Shown piece after piece: positions 63,967-64,000 of a DNA stretch of 64,000 bases (position 1 is the first letter of the stretch; each line of letters starts with the position of its first letter). Position numbers and translations under genes: made by a program. Source of the stretch: Bathynomus jamesi (Eukaryota; Arthropoda; Malacostraca; Isopoda; Cirolanidae); contig JAJOZX010009462.1 in assembly GCA_023014485.1 (NCBI GenBank), positions 89,389 through 153,388 on the forward strand. The letters run 5' to 3'. The notes under the pieces are model-generated. The model saw nothing but the letters and a program-made list of their open reading frames with translations. It ran no database searches and was not told the origin of the DNA.

Positions 63967-64000
63967 TATATATATCTATATATATATATATATATATATA
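63967..64000. repeat. (TA)n microsatellite at window end
   Basis: TA tract continuing past the window. Confidence 0.95.

Overview
This window reads as arthropod genomic DNA built almost entirely from nested, mostly decayed transposable elements. Evidence for an arthropod is an uninterrupted run of the arthropod telomere motif TTAGG at 35,524-35,570, degenerate CCTAA/TTAGG tracts at 32.7, 34.5 and 37.5 kb, and the element set (Tc1/mariner, hAT, Penelope-like, CR1-type and R4/Dong-type LINEs, Ty3/gypsy, Merlin-like, Polinton). I recognise no intact single-copy host gene. No rRNA, tRNA or CRISPR array is visible.

Layout. 0-3.5 kb: a Tc1-like element cut by the window edge, then a minus-strand LINE carrying an 819-bp hAT derivative. 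3.5-10.8 kb: at least three decayed plus-strand R4/Dong-like LINE copies, the last interrupted by a Tc1-like element and a small hAT MITE. 10.8-17.6 kb: an internally deleted mariner, a small MITE, a hAT remnant split by a 3,344-bp element with ~260-bp inverted termini and an 11-bp target duplication, and a Tigger/pogo-type MITE. 18.2-27.6 kb: a five-step nest. A minus-strand LINE is split by a hAT MITE and by a Penelope-like element with a 13-bp target duplication. The Penelope element is split by a Tc1-like element, which is split by an element encoding a 783-residue transposase-like protein. 27.6-32.6 kb: AT microsatellites, an unclassified DDE element, a hAT MITE, a hAT C-terminus and a mariner end. 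33-39 kb: Ty3/gypsy pol fragments interrupted by Merlin/ISXO2-like transposons and a family of foldback hairpins that share a loop motif. 39.5-42 kb: a rearranged mariner, a MITE and short tandem repeats.

42.1-58.7 kb is a Polinton/Maverick (adintovirus-like) virus-like transposon. The minus strand carries early-type genes: protein-primed family B DNA polymerase and several unknown genes, one with possible ssDNA-binding repeats. The plus strand carries a packaging ATPase, accessory proteins, an integrase with chromodomain, minor capsid protein, a basic glycine-rich protein, a double-jelly-roll major capsid protein and an adenain-like protease. Most genes have frameshifts, several of them at homopolymers. 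The integrase has lost its catalytic core and is split by a CR1-type LINE at 51.6-55.3 kb. Read together, this is a once complete virion-forming element, now not coding-competent as sequenced.

58.7-64 kb holds two related, spliced-looking minus-strand exons 3.8 kb apart, an array of ~451-bp LTR-like units with a head-to-head inversion, a mariner that lost its catalytic core, and a deleted hAT element.
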